Source of the DNA: VBWE01 sp943372645
GTDB taxonomy: Bacteria > Bacteroidota > Bacteroidia > Palsa-965
Reading direction: 5' to 3'
DNA: 64,000 nucleotides
Assembly (NCBI GenBank): GCA_943372645.1
Contig: CALRZN010000001.1
Span: 124,001-188,000 of the forward strand
In this document: one piece after another, positions 53,058 through 62,017 of the stretch
Numbering within the stretch: position 1 is the stretch's first letter
Layout: every line of letters begins with the position of its first letter
Notes under the pieces: model-generated
Databases searched by the model: none
What the model was told of the DNA's origin: nothing
The model's input: the letters and a program-made list of their open reading frames with translations, nothing else
Made by a program: the position numbers and the translations under genes

Positions 53058-53540
53058 ATGGAAAGTATCGAACGAAAAAAACGCATCACCGATCCCAAAA
53101 CCGGGCTTATCAAAGCCCAGTCGTGGTGCGCCTACCAGGAACGCTGCCAGCAGGAAGTACGCGACAAGCTGTACGAATGGGGCCTGTACCCGGATGCAGT
53201 TGAAAACATCATCGTGGAACTCATCTCTGGTAATTTCCTCAACGAAGAACGTTTTGCCATCGCATTCGCCGGCGGAAAATTCCGCATCAAAAAATGGGGC
53301 CGCATCAAAATAAAAGGCGAACTGAAAAAACGCCGCATCAGCGATTACTGCATCCGCAAAGGCATGGCCGAAATAAGCGACAGCGAGTACATGAAAACCT
53401 TACGCAAATTAGCTGCCGATAAAAAAGCTTCGACCAAAGAAAAACATTACCTGAAAAAAAAGTACAAGGTGATGCAGTACCTCATTTCGAAAGGGTATGA
53501 AAATGATTTGGTGCGTGAGGTGATGGGTGAAGAAGAATAA
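53058..53540 (+). CDS. recX: Regulatory protein RecX
   Basis: The 160-residue protein is a typical Bacteroidota RecX: AQSWCAYQERCQQEVRDKLY, then LISGNFLNEERFAIAFAGGK, KWGRIKIKGELKKRRISDYC and a C-terminal third repeat. RecX inhibits and modulates RecA filaments. The start is taken at ATG 53058; upstream in-frame codons from 52977 look like non-coding repeat sequence. No promoter was recognised upstream, so the integration of the element may have separated recX from its original promoter or neighbour. Confidence 0.9.
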   Translation: MESIERKKRITDPKTGLIKAQSWCAYQERCQQEVRDKLYEWGLYPDAVENIIVELISGNFLNEERFAIAFAGGKFRIKKWGRIKIKGELKKRRISDYCIRKGMAEISDSEYMKTLRKLAADKKASTKEKHYLKKKYKVMQYLISKGYENDLVREVMGEEE

Positions 53541-53900
53541 CTACGGCAAATCACCGCTGATCGTAACATTACAATTCGGATTCGCCCCCGTTTTCGTTTC
53601 CCACAGTACACCGTTTACATACACCGCCATCCTGAAATCGCCGGAAGCACTGCTGCTCTGCAGGTTGAACGAAACAAATGCGCCGCGTTTTAATTCCACC
53701 ACCGGCGACGACCAGCTTGATGCAGTTAATCCGCCAACCGATTGTGTTCCGCTGCCCGCATCGGTATAGGTTGCGGTATAAACCGGTGCATCAGCACTGC
53801 TTTCTGTAATGGTGTATGTTACCCGTGCAATGGTGGAAGGGTCTTCTTTTTTGCAGGAGCAAAAACAGGCGATGATTCCGATGAGCAGCAGTTGTTTCAT
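53541..53900 (-). CDS. Small secreted lipoprotein
   Basis: The 119-residue protein has a lipoprotein signal (MKQLLLIGIIACFCSC with KKEDPS after the Cys). The mature part of about 100 residues is beta-rich (ARVTYTITESSADAPVYTAT, GDFRMAVYVNGVLWE) and shows no family motif. It ends directly at the recX stop (convergent, with 0-1 bp between them). Confidence 0.7.
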   Translation of the reverse strand: MKQLLLIGIIACFCSCKKEDPSTIARVTYTITESSADAPVYTATYTDAGSGTQSVGGLTASSWSSPVVELKRGAFVSFNLQSSSASGDFRMAVYVNGVLWETKTGANPNCNVTISGDLP

Positions 53901-53980
53901 ACCCCAACTTACGAACGATTTGTGATTCGGTTACAGCTACTTTACACCGGCGGACGGAATAATCCTGTAAGTGGTAACAA

Positions 53981-54973
53981 TCAGCCTATAAGTAAATTGC
54001 AACCCCGCAAATCACTGTGATCAAAACGGCCGAGGATTTCGAAACCGCCGTCGGCATGCAAACGCCCGAGGTCGGCCACTTCAATAAAACTGCACGAATA
54101 CAGGTTGGCACAATCTACCAGGTTAACGCCGCCCGTGCGCCCCTGCGGCAGATACGTAAACGGATCGTTTGCGTCGCGCACAAGCACCTGCATCCAAGGC
54201 GGGCAGAAAAATGTGCCTTCTCCTTTCGAGTACGCCTGCGAAAACAGTTCCGTCATGCCATATTCCGAATGAATGGCCGGAACATGAAACGCGCGCCTGA
54301 GTAGTTCGTGCAGCTCTTCGCGTATCATTTCGCGGCGTTTGCCTTTCATGCCGCCGGTTTCCATGATGATAAGTTCCGGCAACGCCTGCGGAAACTGTTC
54401 CGCAAGGTCGAGCAGCGCATAGGTAACACCAAGCAGCAGAATTTTTTTTCCCGCATCGTGCAGACGGCGGAGTGTTGCAGCCAGTTTGGCGTAATCGTGC
54501 AGGTAAAACCCGCTTTCTCCATGGCCGCTGTCGCGGATGAGGCGGTCGGCCATGTACACGAGCGATGAACCGTCCCGCTCCAGGTACGAAGGCAGCAGGG
54601 CCAGCACCACGTAATCCGTAACCGGTCCGTAAAACAAGTTGAATGCGGCAAGGAAACTCTGTTCGTAAAGTGTTACATCCGCAACCCGGTGCTGCGACGT
54701 AACCTGGCCGGTGGTGCCGCTGCTGGTAAACACCAGTTGCTGCTCCAATCCTTCCGCAATAACCGAATGTGTTTTAAAAAACGAAACCGGCAGAAAAGGA
54801 ACATCGCCGAGGTTGTTTACCTGCAGCGGATCAATGCCACGCAGTTCGTTATACCGCCGGTACACCGGCACCGCCATCGCCTGGAACCGGTAAATATCCA
54901 GCACCAGCGCCGCATCCGGGGCTTCGCAGCGGGTAATACAATCCAGAATGCGTTGGTGGAGCGCAGCGTTCAT
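53981..54973 (-). CDS. LuxE/acyl-protein synthetase-like protein
   Basis: The 330-residue protein resembles the acyl-protein synthetase (LuxE) family of ANL-like adenylating enzymes. It shows FTSSGTTGQ, the phosphate-binding SSGTTG motif, near residue 84-92, then LLLGVTYALLDLAE and METGGMKGKRREMIREELHE, and YGMTELFSQAYS near residue 240, the second ANL motif. The substrate is not known; it should activate a carboxylic acid as the acyl-adenylate. It is divergent from the lipoprotein gene at 55028. Confidence 0.82.
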   Translation of the reverse strand: MNAALHQRILDCITRCEAPDAALVLDIYRFQAMAVPVYRRYNELRGIDPLQVNNLGDVPFLPVSFFKTHSVIAEGLEQQLVFTSSGTTGQVTSQHRVADVTLYEQSFLAAFNLFYGPVTDYVVLALLPSYLERDGSSLVYMADRLIRDSGHGESGFYLHDYAKLAATLRRLHDAGKKILLLGVTYALLDLAEQFPQALPELIIMETGGMKGKRREMIREELHELLRRAFHVPAIHSEYGMTELFSQAYSKGEGTFFCPPWMQVLVRDANDPFTYLPQGRTGGVNLVDCANLYSCSFIEVADLGRLHADGGFEILGRFDHSDLRGCNLLIG

Positions 54974-54975
54974 AA

Positions 54976-55006
54976 TTGCAAAATTGGGAATCTTTCCGTA
55001 ACTTTA
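54976..55006 (+). promoter_or_regulatory. Promoter of the lipoprotein gene at 55028
   Basis: TTG at 54976-54978 and TAACTTTA at 54999-55006 are separated by 20 bp, which is the spacing of the Bacteroidota TTG/TAnnTTTG promoter. Transcription would begin near 55012, 16 bp before the ATG. Confidence 0.55.
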
Positions 55007-55027
55007 TTTTTCATTTGAAGAATAATT

Positions 55028-55546
55028 ATGAAACGCATCCACGTTGCTGCTCTTTTGTTTGTTGCCGGAATTGTATTCTGGGGTTGCAAAAAAGAGGAGG
55101 ACCTGCCCATAGAACCCGTTGTTACCTTCAAGGATTTTAAAATCCTCGGGAACGATTCTGCACAAATTACAATCACATTCCAGGACGGCGATGGCGACAT
55201 CGGGCTTGCACAGGGCGACACCTTTGCTCCGCACAACCCGGGTAACAAATACTACCACAACTTTTTCATGCGGTATTATTACAAAGACACCGCAGGCGTT
55301 TATCATCCGTACCTTGCTTACCTGAACGCCGACACAATACTTGACACGCTTGATTACAACTACCGCGTGCCCTACCTCACACAGCAGGATCAGAAACAAT
55401 CACTTACCGGCGATATCATTGTTACGCTTTATCCGTTCACGCTCTATCACATTCCCGGCCACGGCACGTTTAAATACGAAGTCAGTATTGTTGACCGCGA
55501 CCTGCATCTGAGCAATAAGGTAGAAACGGGCGATATTAATCCGTAA
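55028..55546 (+). CDS. Predicted lipoprotein
   Basis: The 172-residue protein has a lipobox (VAGIVFWGC with KKEED next), so it is membrane-anchored. The mature part is beta-rich with a DGDGDIGLAQGDT stretch. I recognise no enzyme family. It ends at the terminator at 55559. Confidence 0.75.
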   Translation: MKRIHVAALLFVAGIVFWGCKKEEDLPIEPVVTFKDFKILGNDSAQITITFQDGDGDIGLAQGDTFAPHNPGNKYYHNFFMRYYYKDTAGVYHPYLAYLNADTILDTLDYNYRVPYLTQQDQKQSLTGDIIVTLYPFTLYHIPGHGTFKYEVSIVDRDLHLSNKVETGDINP

Positions 55547-55558
55547 AACAAACGCATT

Positions 55559-55599
55559 CAAATAAAAAGTCCCGCACTCGTTCTGAGGCGGGACTTTTC
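55559..55599. terminator. Bidirectional terminator, copy 1 of a 41-bp repeat
   Basis: AAAAGTCCCGC (55565-55575) pairs with GCGGGACTTTT (55588-55598). The complete 41-bp segment recurs without change at 56541-56581, and the two copies bracket the PemK-like module. Confidence 0.85.
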
Positions 55600-55621
55600 T
55601 TTTGATACAAATTACGATCGG

Positions 55622-55993
55622 TTATCGGCTGAGGTTGAGATCGAATGTGATCTTGTTGACATGAACAATCAACCTGTTAAAAGCATCTATTTTCAATTCA
55701 TTCCCGGCGTTCCGGTTCACAATAACATCCGAATAAAGGAAATTGCCGATCAGGTGCAGTCTCACGGCACAAAAGGGTTTTCCAAGGGGTTTCGCAAGCA
55801 TACTATCTGTAAGCAGAAAACTATAGCGGTCGTCTTTGTAACGCATTTCGGATGTCATCATTACAGCGACAAAGCCCTGCTCCTCTTCGTTTATTTCGTC
55901 ATTCGAAATAACAATACAGGGATGATTAAGTAGTTCGCCATCAGGAGGCAAACGAAATGCGACCTCCACAATTTGTCTTTGCCGGATCGTCAT
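55622..55993 (-). CDS. PemK/MazF-like toxin
   Basis: The 123-residue protein resembles PemK/MazF-type mRNA interferases: MTIRQRQIVEVAFRLPPDGE, then LNHPCIVISNDEINE in place of the KxRPaVVISxdexN motif, and GKPFCAVRLHLI near the C-terminal half. MazF-like toxins cleave single-stranded mRNA. It is the second gene of a pair on the reverse strand, and its ATG overlaps the partner stop by 4 bp (55990-55993). Confidence 0.68.
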   Translation of the reverse strand: MTIRQRQIVEVAFRLPPDGELLNHPCIVISNDEINEEEQGFVAVMMTSEMRYKDDRYSFLLTDSMLAKPLGKPFCAVRLHLIGNFLYSDVIVNRNAGNELKIDAFNRLIVHVNKITFDLNLSR

Positions 55994-56466
55994 TGCAGTT
56001 CTTTGGCCAGTTTTGAACCAATGGCATACTTTGAAATTGCAGAAAGCGACTTCAAATATTCACCGCTTTCCATAACACGCGGTTTAGATGAAGTAACCGC
56101 TATTTTAATGTCGGCTTCAATTTCATAGGAAAGCGCCAGCGTTTCATTCATCAGTTCGCGGATAATATCGCTGTCCATATAGTTGATCTTGCGATACAAC
56201 TCATTTATACGGGTAAGCATGTTTACGATCCGGGTAAACGTACGGTAATCATGTTCGGTCAGTTTATCCGCATTTTCCTGCACGTAGCGAGACATGCCGA
56301 GCAGTTCGGTATTCAAACGTGCATAATTGCGATAAACTTTGGTTTTCAGAAAATCAGAAAACCAGCGCAATACCCCAAAATAGCTTCCCAGCCGGGCACG
56401 GCTCTCGTAATGCTCCACATCGGAAGACATTAAGTCAAAACGGGAAATCTGAACCAGGGAATCCAT
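55990..56466 (-). CDS. Putative antitoxin partner of the PemK-like protein
   Basis: The 158-residue helical protein (MDSLVQISRFDLMSSDVEHY) has no recognised DNA-binding motif. It lies upstream of the PemK-like gene with a 4-bp overlap, the usual antitoxin-first order. It is longer than typical PemI/MazE antitoxins, so the antitoxin assignment rests on position. Confidence 0.5.
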   Translation of the reverse strand: MDSLVQISRFDLMSSDVEHYESRARLGSYFGVLRWFSDFLKTKVYRNYARLNTELLGMSRYVQENADKLTEHDYRTFTRIVNMLTRINELYRKINYMDSDIIRELMNETLALSYEIEADIKIAVTSSKPRVMESGEYLKSLSAISKYAIGSKLAKELQ

Positions 56467-56540
56467 TTGTCGCTATAATTTCATATTAAAGATACAAATT
56501 TACTTTAAATCTCCTCTTAGTATAAACGTACTGCAGGCAA

Positions 56541-56581
56541 CAAATAAAAAGTCCCGCACTCGTTCTGAGGCGGGACTTTTC
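56541..56581. terminator. Bidirectional terminator, copy 2 of a 41-bp repeat
   Basis: It is identical over 41 bp to 55559-55599, including the loop. It lies upstream of the antitoxin-like gene on the reverse strand and just after the acyl-CoA dehydrogenase stop (56601). A terminator upstream of the antitoxin start makes sense only if this copy serves the dehydrogenase gene. Confidence 0.85.
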
Positions 56582-56600
56582 GTTATACAATCAACTTCGT

Positions 56601-57740
56601 TTAGCCGATAATGCTGCGCGAAATAACAATCTTCTGTACTTCGGTAGTGCCTTCGTAAATCTGCGTGATTTTCGCATCGCGCATGAGGCGTTCTACATGG
56701 TATTCTTTTACGTAACCGTAACCGCCGTGTACCTGCACCGCTTCAATGGTCGTGTCCATCGCAACTTTCGAAGCAAATACTTTTGCCATCGAGCTGCTCA
56801 GGCCGTAATCCATGTGCTGGTCTTTGTGCCATGCCGCTTTGAGGCAGAGCAGGCGCGCTGCTTCAATCTCCGTTGCCATGTCGGCCAGTTTAAAGGCAAT
56901 GGCCTGGTGCTGCGAAATGGTTTTGCCGAATGCTTTGCGTTCTTTCGAATACGCCAGTGCCAGTTCGTAAGCGCCCGATGCAATGCCGAGTGCCTGCGAT
57001 GCAATACCGATACGTCCGCCGGTTAATGTTTTCATGGCAAACTTGAATCCGAATCCGTCTTCGCCGATGCGGTTTGCTTTCGGCACGCGCACATCGGTGA
57101 ACATGAGTGAATGTGTATCGGAAGCACGAATGCCGAGTTTGTTTTCTTTCGGTCCTACAACAAATCCCGGCATGCCTTTTTCTACGATAAATGCGTTGAT
57201 GCCTTTGTGTCCTTTTTCAGGATAGGTTTGCGCAATTACCAGGTACACCGAAGCCGAGTTGCCGTTGGTGATCCAGTTTTTGGTTCCGTTGAGGATGTAA
57301 TGATCACCGTCTTCAACGGCGGTGGTACGCTGTGAAGTAGCGTCCGATCCGGCTTCGGGTTCAGAGAGGCAGAATGCACCGATGATTTCGCCTTTGGCCA
57401 GCGGAACGAGGTATTTCTGTTTCTGTTCTTCGGTACCAAACTGTTCGAGGCCCCAGCAAACAAGCGAATTGTTTACCGACATGATTACCGAGCAGGAAGC
57501 ATCCACTTTCGAGATTTCTTCCATGGCCAGTACATACGAAATGGTATCCATTCCGCCGCCGCCGTATTTCGGATCAACCATCATACCGAGGAATCCGAGT
57601 TCGCCCAGTTGTTTGATTTCTGCTGTCGGAAATTTCTGCAGTTCGTCGCGTTCAATGACGCCCGGCTTCAACACGTCGTTGGCAAAATCACGGGCGGCCT
57701 TCTGAATCATCAGGTGCTCTTCGGTAAGTTGGAAATTCAT
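56601..57740 (-). CDS. Acyl-CoA dehydrogenase
   Basis: The 379-residue flavoprotein oxidises acyl-CoA to enoyl-CoA with an electron-transferring flavoprotein as acceptor. It shows FCLSEPEAGSDA near residue 126, NGTKNWITNG, MKTLTGGRIGIASQALG, VQVHGGYGYVKEYHVERLMR and QIYEGTTEVQK, where the Glu of YEGT is the usual catalytic base. Length and motif order correspond to short/medium-chain enzymes. Divergent from anmK. Confidence 0.94.
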   Translation of the reverse strand: MNFQLTEEHLMIQKAARDFANDVLKPGVIERDELQKFPTAEIKQLGELGFLGMMVDPKYGGGGMDTISYVLAMEEISKVDASCSVIMSVNNSLVCWGLEQFGTEEQKQKYLVPLAKGEIIGAFCLSEPEAGSDATSQRTTAVEDGDHYILNGTKNWITNGNSASVYLVIAQTYPEKGHKGINAFIVEKGMPGFVVGPKENKLGIRASDTHSLMFTDVRVPKANRIGEDGFGFKFAMKTLTGGRIGIASQALGIASGAYELALAYSKERKAFGKTISQHQAIAFKLADMATEIEAARLLCLKAAWHKDQHMDYGLSSSMAKVFASKVAMDTTIEAVQVHGGYGYVKEYHVERLMRDAKITQIYEGTTEVQKIVISRSIIG

Positions 57741-57811
57741 TGCTGGATGTATTTGTTTTTTAAAGCACGCAAATATAGCGGTCAGCGCTTAATTTTGCTA
57801 ATCTTGTGGCA

Positions 57812-58861
57812 ATGAAATCCTGCAATGTGATCGGCCTGATGTCCGGAACCTCCCTCGATGGTCTGGATATTGCCTGCTGCCGCTTTGAACCGGCGGGCGA
57901 AGGCTGGAACTATACCATTTTGCGTGCCGCCACCCTGCCCTACAGCAGCGACTGGGAAAACCGCCTGCGCAACGTGGAAAGCGGCACCGCCCTTGCGCTT
58001 GCCCTCGCACACAGCGATTACGGCCACTACCTTGGCGAATGTGTGAAAACATTCCTCGCGCAGGGCAACGAACACGTTGATCTTATTGCCTCACACGGGC
58101 ACACCATTTTTCACCAGCCCGATAAAAAACTCACCTTCCAGCTCGGCTCAGGCGCAGCCATTGCAGCAGTTACCGGCATTCCCGTGGCCTGCGATTTCCG
58201 CACCGGCGATGTGGCGCTCGGCGGGCAGGGCGCACCACTCGTGCCCATCGGCGACGACATGCTGTTTGGTAATTATTCGTATTGCCTCAACATCGGCGGT
58301 ATCGCAAACATTTCGTACCGCGATGCGGATAAACGCCTGGCCTGGGACATCTGCGCAGCAAATATGGTGTTGAACGATCTGAGTGCTGCAGCCGGACAAA
58401 AGTTCGACAACGGCGGCGCCTTGGCCCGTTCCGGGAAAATCATCCCGCAAATGGCCGATGCACTGGATGCATTATCCTTCTATAACGAGTCGCCGCCAAA
58501 ATCGCTCGGCAAAGAATGGGTGCTGCAAAATGTCTTCCCGATTGTGAACAGCTATAAAGCAGACCTCGCAGATTGTATGCACACGTATGTAAAACACATT
58601 GCGAAACAAACCGGCCGGGTCATGCAATCCGGAACCTGCCTGGTAACGGGCGGCGGTGCGTACAATACATTCCTGATCGAATGCATCCGCGAAAACACCG
58701 CGGTGAAAATTGAAACCGGTTCGCCGCAGCTTATTGAATATAAAGAAGCGCTGGTGTTTGCGCTGCTCGGTTTGCTGCGCATCAGCGGGAAACCAAACGC
58801 CCTTGCATCGGTAACGGGAGCTTCACGCGATAATTCAGGCGGCGCGGTTTACTCCTTATAA
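57812..58861 (+). CDS. anmK: Anhydro-N-acetylmuramic acid kinase
   Basis: The 349-residue protein has GLMSGTSLDGLDIACCRF, the AnmK phosphate-binding motif, then SHGHTIFHQP, ACDFRTGDVALGGQGAPLVP and LVTGGGAYNTFL. AnmK converts recycled 1,6-anhydro-MurNAc to MurNAc-6-phosphate in peptidoglycan recycling. The ATG at 57812 is preferred over the GTG at 57806. TAATTTTG at 57790-57797 is an exact -7 box, which gives a very short leader. Confidence 0.94.
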   Translation: MKSCNVIGLMSGTSLDGLDIACCRFEPAGEGWNYTILRAATLPYSSDWENRLRNVESGTALALALAHSDYGHYLGECVKTFLAQGNEHVDLIASHGHTIFHQPDKKLTFQLGSGAAIAAVTGIPVACDFRTGDVALGGQGAPLVPIGDDMLFGNYSYCLNIGGIANISYRDADKRLAWDICAANMVLNDLSAAAGQKFDNGGALARSGKIIPQMADALDALSFYNESPPKSLGKEWVLQNVFPIVNSYKADLADCMHTYVKHIAKQTGRVMQSGTCLVTGGGAYNTFLIECIRENTAVKIETGSPQLIEYKEALVFALLGLLRISGKPNALASVTGASRDNSGGAVYSL

Positions 58862-58883
58862 GTACAAAATTGATTATAACTAT

Positions 58884-58927
58884 AAAAGCCCGTCATCCTG
58901 GGCAGTAGCCGAAGGTGACGGGCTTTT
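58884..58927. terminator. Bidirectional terminator after anmK
   Basis: AAAAGCCCGTCA (58884-58895) pairs exactly with TGACGGGCTTTT (58916-58927). It lies between the convergent anmK and acidic-protein genes and ends both. Confidence 0.9.
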
Positions 58928-58947
58928 GTATGTTGCGATGGATGCGA

Positions 58948-59271
58948 TCAGAAATTATCGTCATCAAAAAAGGCATCATCATCATCGTCATCATCATCCA
59001 GGTTGATGTTGCCGAAATCAATGTCTTTATCAATCTTCAGTTTCGATTCATCAAAAAGATCATCGTCTGCCTCTTCGGTAGTATCGTCGTCCTCTTCTTC
59101 TTCGGTTTCCTCCTCCGTTTCTTCTGAATCGGTGGGTTCTTCTTCAACATCTTCTTCTTCGTCCCAGTCTTCCGATTTTTTCTTCGACTTATTCTTTGGA
59201 ACGGTATCATCAGCACCATCAAAGTCGATGGCGTCCGATTCTTCTTTTTTTGATTTACCTGCCTTTTTCAT
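58948..59271 (-). CDS. Highly acidic low-complexity protein
   Basis: The 107-residue protein is dominated by Asp and Glu, with a basic N-terminus (MKKAGKSKKEE) and a C-terminal run of Asp (NLDDDDDDDDAFFDDDNF). There is no folded domain that I recognise. Similar acidic proteins are found in other Bacteroidota and may bind basic proteins, metals or nucleic-acid-binding factors. The coding potential is credible because the frame is complete and has its own terminator. Confidence 0.6.
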   Translation of the reverse strand: MKKAGKSKKEESDAIDFDGADDTVPKNKSKKKSEDWDEEEDVEEEPTDSEETEEETEEEEDDDTTEEADDDLFDESKLKIDKDIDFGNINLDDDDDDDDAFFDDDNF

Positions 59272-59447
59272 AACGGTGATTCAAGCCTCTGGTAAAGTTA
59301 ATCTGTTTTTTCTTTTGTTTGGATTTGACTGCACAATTTTAAATATTTTCCGGCAACAAAACCAACGCGACCCTTTAAAGTTTTATGAAAAGTTACTGAA
59401 ACCCGATTTAGATCATTTTACATGGTTCGGCACAACGGGCGAATTCC

Positions 59448-59455
59448 TATTTTTG
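59448..59455 (+). promoter_or_regulatory. -7 box for the amino-acid dehydrogenase gene
   Basis: TATTTTTG is an exact TAnnTTTG match, 21 bp before the ATG at 59477. No clear TTG box was found. Confidence 0.55.
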
Positions 59456-59476
59456 CGGACTCATTAAATAAGGCGC

Positions 59477-60700
59477 ATGAAGAATTTACTGGAAGCTTAT
59501 GAAACCAAACGCCCGGAAGTGGTGTTCGAATGGAAGGATGCAGAAACGGAAGCCGAAGGCTGGGTGGTGATCAACTCGCTGCGCGGCGGTGCGGCGGGCG
59601 GCGGAACACGCATGCGCAAAGGGCTCGACCGGCGTGAAGTGGAATCGCTGGCCAAAACCATGGAAGTAAAATTCACCGTTTCCGGTCCTGCAATCGGCGG
59701 TGCAAAATCAGGAATCAATTTCGATCCCGCCGACCCGCGTAAAAAAGGCGTGCTCGAACGCTGGTTCAAAGCGGTGCGCCCGCTCCTCAAAAATTATTAC
59801 GGCACAGGCGGCGATCTGAACGTGGACGAGATTCACGATGTGATCCCGATTACCGAGTCGCTCGGCATCCTGCACCCGCAGGAAGGCGTGGTGCGCGGGC
59901 ATTTCGGAAGCGAGCCCGGCATACAGGCCCGGCAGATTGATCAGCTGCAGCGCGGCGTGAAAAAAATTGTAGATGATCTTCGTTATGTGCCGGTTGCCGG
60001 AAAATATGTAGTGGCCGATATGATTACCGGTTACGGCGTTGCCGAAGCCGTGAAACATTACTACGCCACCTACGGCGGAAGTGTGGAAGGCAAACGCGTG
60101 CTCGTGCAGGGCTGGGGCAACGTAGCATCAGCAGCCGGTTATTACCTGGCTCAGATGGGCGCAAAAATTACCGGTATCCTCGACCGCGATGGCGCACTCA
60201 TCAACAAAAGCGGTTTTTCATTCGACGAAGTAAAAACACTTTTCGAAAACAAAGAAGGAAACAAACTCGCTGCACCAAACCTCATTCCGTTTGCGGAAGC
60301 AAGCAAAGACATCTGGGCCTGCGGTGCAGAAATATTTATCCCGGCTGCAGCCTCGCGCCTTGTTACGCGTGAGCAGGTGGACACGATGATCGCAAACGGA
60401 CTCGAAGTGATTTCGTGCGGTGCCAACGTGCCGTTTGCCGACAAGGAAATTTTCTTCGGTCCCATCGGCGAATACACCGACAACAAAATCAGCCTTATTC
60501 CCGACTTCATTGCCAACTGCGGCATGGCGCGTGTGTTTGCGTACCTCATGCAGCCCAACATCCAGGTAACGGATGCCGGAATTTTCAGCGATGTTTCTTC
60601 AATAATTGAAAAAGCACTGCAGCAGAGCCATGCCGCAAATGCGTCACAGCAGCAGATTGCGCAGACCGCTTTCGGTATTGCGTTAAAACAACTGTTATAA
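59477..60700 (+). CDS. Glu/Leu/Phe/Val-type amino-acid dehydrogenase
   Basis: The 407-residue protein belongs to the Glu/Leu/Phe/Val dehydrogenase family. It shows GGAAGGGTRM, PAIGGAKSGINFDP (with the catalytic Lys), a TGGDLNVDE segment, and the Rossmann motif QGWGNVASAAGYYLAQMG near residue 215. It reversibly deaminates an amino acid to the 2-oxoacid with NAD(P)H. From motifs alone I cannot distinguish Glu from branched-chain substrates. The MscS gene follows after 4 bp. Confidence 0.9.
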   Translation: MKNLLEAYETKRPEVVFEWKDAETEAEGWVVINSLRGGAAGGGTRMRKGLDRREVESLAKTMEVKFTVSGPAIGGAKSGINFDPADPRKKGVLERWFKAVRPLLKNYYGTGGDLNVDEIHDVIPITESLGILHPQEGVVRGHFGSEPGIQARQIDQLQRGVKKIVDDLRYVPVAGKYVVADMITGYGVAEAVKHYYATYGGSVEGKRVLVQGWGNVASAAGYYLAQMGAKITGILDRDGALINKSGFSFDEVKTLFENKEGNKLAAPNLIPFAEASKDIWACGAEIFIPAAASRLVTREQVDTMIANGLEVISCGANVPFADKEIFFGPIGEYTDNKISLIPDFIANCGMARVFAYLMQPNIQVTDAGIFSDVSSIIEKALQQSHAANASQQQIAQTAFGIALKQLL

Positions 60701-60704
60701 AGGA

Positions 60705-61814
60705 ATGAACTGGACAGCCTTTTTCGGAAGAACATGGATCGGTGAAAACACTATCGCCGACTGGTGCTGGTTTGCCGGCATCCTGCTGTTCGGGCTGTTG
60801 TTTCATATTCTTTTTGCGCGTTTACTCACGCGGATTATTTACCGGTTATTTCATAAAAAAGAAAAACACAACATCGGTTTCGACTCGATGTTTGTATTGC
60901 TGCGCCGGCCCTGGGCAGTGTTCCTGCTGCTGCTTACGTTTTTTATTGCATGCCAGCAGCTACACTTTCCGCTGAACTGGAAAATGGCTTCTGCTGACAA
61001 GTTCGGGATACGCATGGTACTTGAACGCGGATATAATACAGTGCTGATTATTTCTTTTACATGGATACTGCTCCGCCTTGCGGATTTTTTCGGGCTGCTG
61101 CTCATTCACCGCGCGACACAAACCGAATCGAAACACGACGATCAGCTGATTCCGTTTTTCCGCGAATCCATCAAGGTCATTGTTGTTATCCTCAGTTTTT
61201 TTTTCATCCTTGGTGCGGTTTTCCACATCAACATTGCTTCGCTTATTGCGGGCCTCGGCATCGGCGGTTTGGCGGTGGCACTTGCGGCGAAAGAATCTAT
61301 TGAAAACCTGCTCGCCTCGTTTACCATTTTTCTCGACAAACCGTTTTCGGTTGGCGACCAGGTGCAGGTAGAAAAAGTATCAGGCACCGTTGAACGCATC
61401 GGTTTCCGCAGCACACGCATCCGCACCGAAGAAAAAAGTTACGTTACCGTTCCGAATAAAAAAATGGTGGACAATGAAGTCAACAACCTTTCGCTGCGCC
61501 CCCTGCGCCGTGTAAGCCAGACGATTTACCTCACCCACGATGCGCCGCCCGAAAAACTGAAAGCGTTTACAGCCGACCTGCAGGCACTGCTCGATCAGCA
61601 TCCCGAAATAGACGAGAGCGAAAGCCGCGTGCGCCTCTACAACCTTTCCCAAACATCGATTGATGTGCTGCTCATTTATTTTATCAAGGACCTCGAATAC
61701 GATTCGTTCATCAACATCCGCCAGGAAGTGAATTACAAGGTAATGGAGTTTGTAGAAAAACACGGCCTTGTTTTCGCAAACACAGCCATTGCTGCCGGCA
61801 CCGGGATAAAATAA
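60705..61814 (+). CDS. MscS-family mechanosensitive channel
   Basis: The 369-residue protein has about four to five membrane helices and then the MscS pore helix and beta domain: ASLIAGLGIGGLAVALAAKE near residue 180-200, then ENLLASFTIFLDKPFSVGDQ, VSGTVERIGFRSTRIRTEEK and YVTVPNKKMV. It releases solutes during hypo-osmotic shock. It is 4 bp from the dehydrogenase gene, so the two are likely one transcript. Confidence 0.92.
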   Translation: MNWTAFFGRTWIGENTIADWCWFAGILLFGLLFHILFARLLTRIIYRLFHKKEKHNIGFDSMFVLLRRPWAVFLLLLTFFIACQQLHFPLNWKMASADKFGIRMVLERGYNTVLIISFTWILLRLADFFGLLLIHRATQTESKHDDQLIPFFRESIKVIVVILSFFFILGAVFHINIASLIAGLGIGGLAVALAAKESIENLLASFTIFLDKPFSVGDQVQVEKVSGTVERIGFRSTRIRTEEKSYVTVPNKKMVDNEVNNLSLRPLRRVSQTIYLTHDAPPEKLKAFTADLQALLDQHPEIDESESRVRLYNLSQTSIDVLLIYFIKDLEYDSFINIRQEVNYKVMEFVEKHGLVFANTAIAAGTGIK

Positions 61815-62017
61815 ATCCGCATTTTATTATTCTTCACGTACTGCCTTGCTCCCGGCGGCGTTATAACTGTACAGCACGTCCCCGCTGCGCCACATCCCCG
61901 GCCTGTTTTCTGCAGATTCTGCCACTTATTACCCGAAACATGCCACTTATAAAAGCGGTTATGGAAAACGGTTTCTGCCCTCGTCTTTCAGTTGTAAAAC
62001 AAATAATACCAAACGCT

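Noticed and set aside
34747..53058. Direct repeat attL/attR of the element
   Set aside because: I compared the sequence after the recombinase with the region between 34747 and 35440 and found only short matches such as GATGCCT, which are not significant. Serine recombinase core sites can be as short as two bases, so the junction cannot be found by eye.
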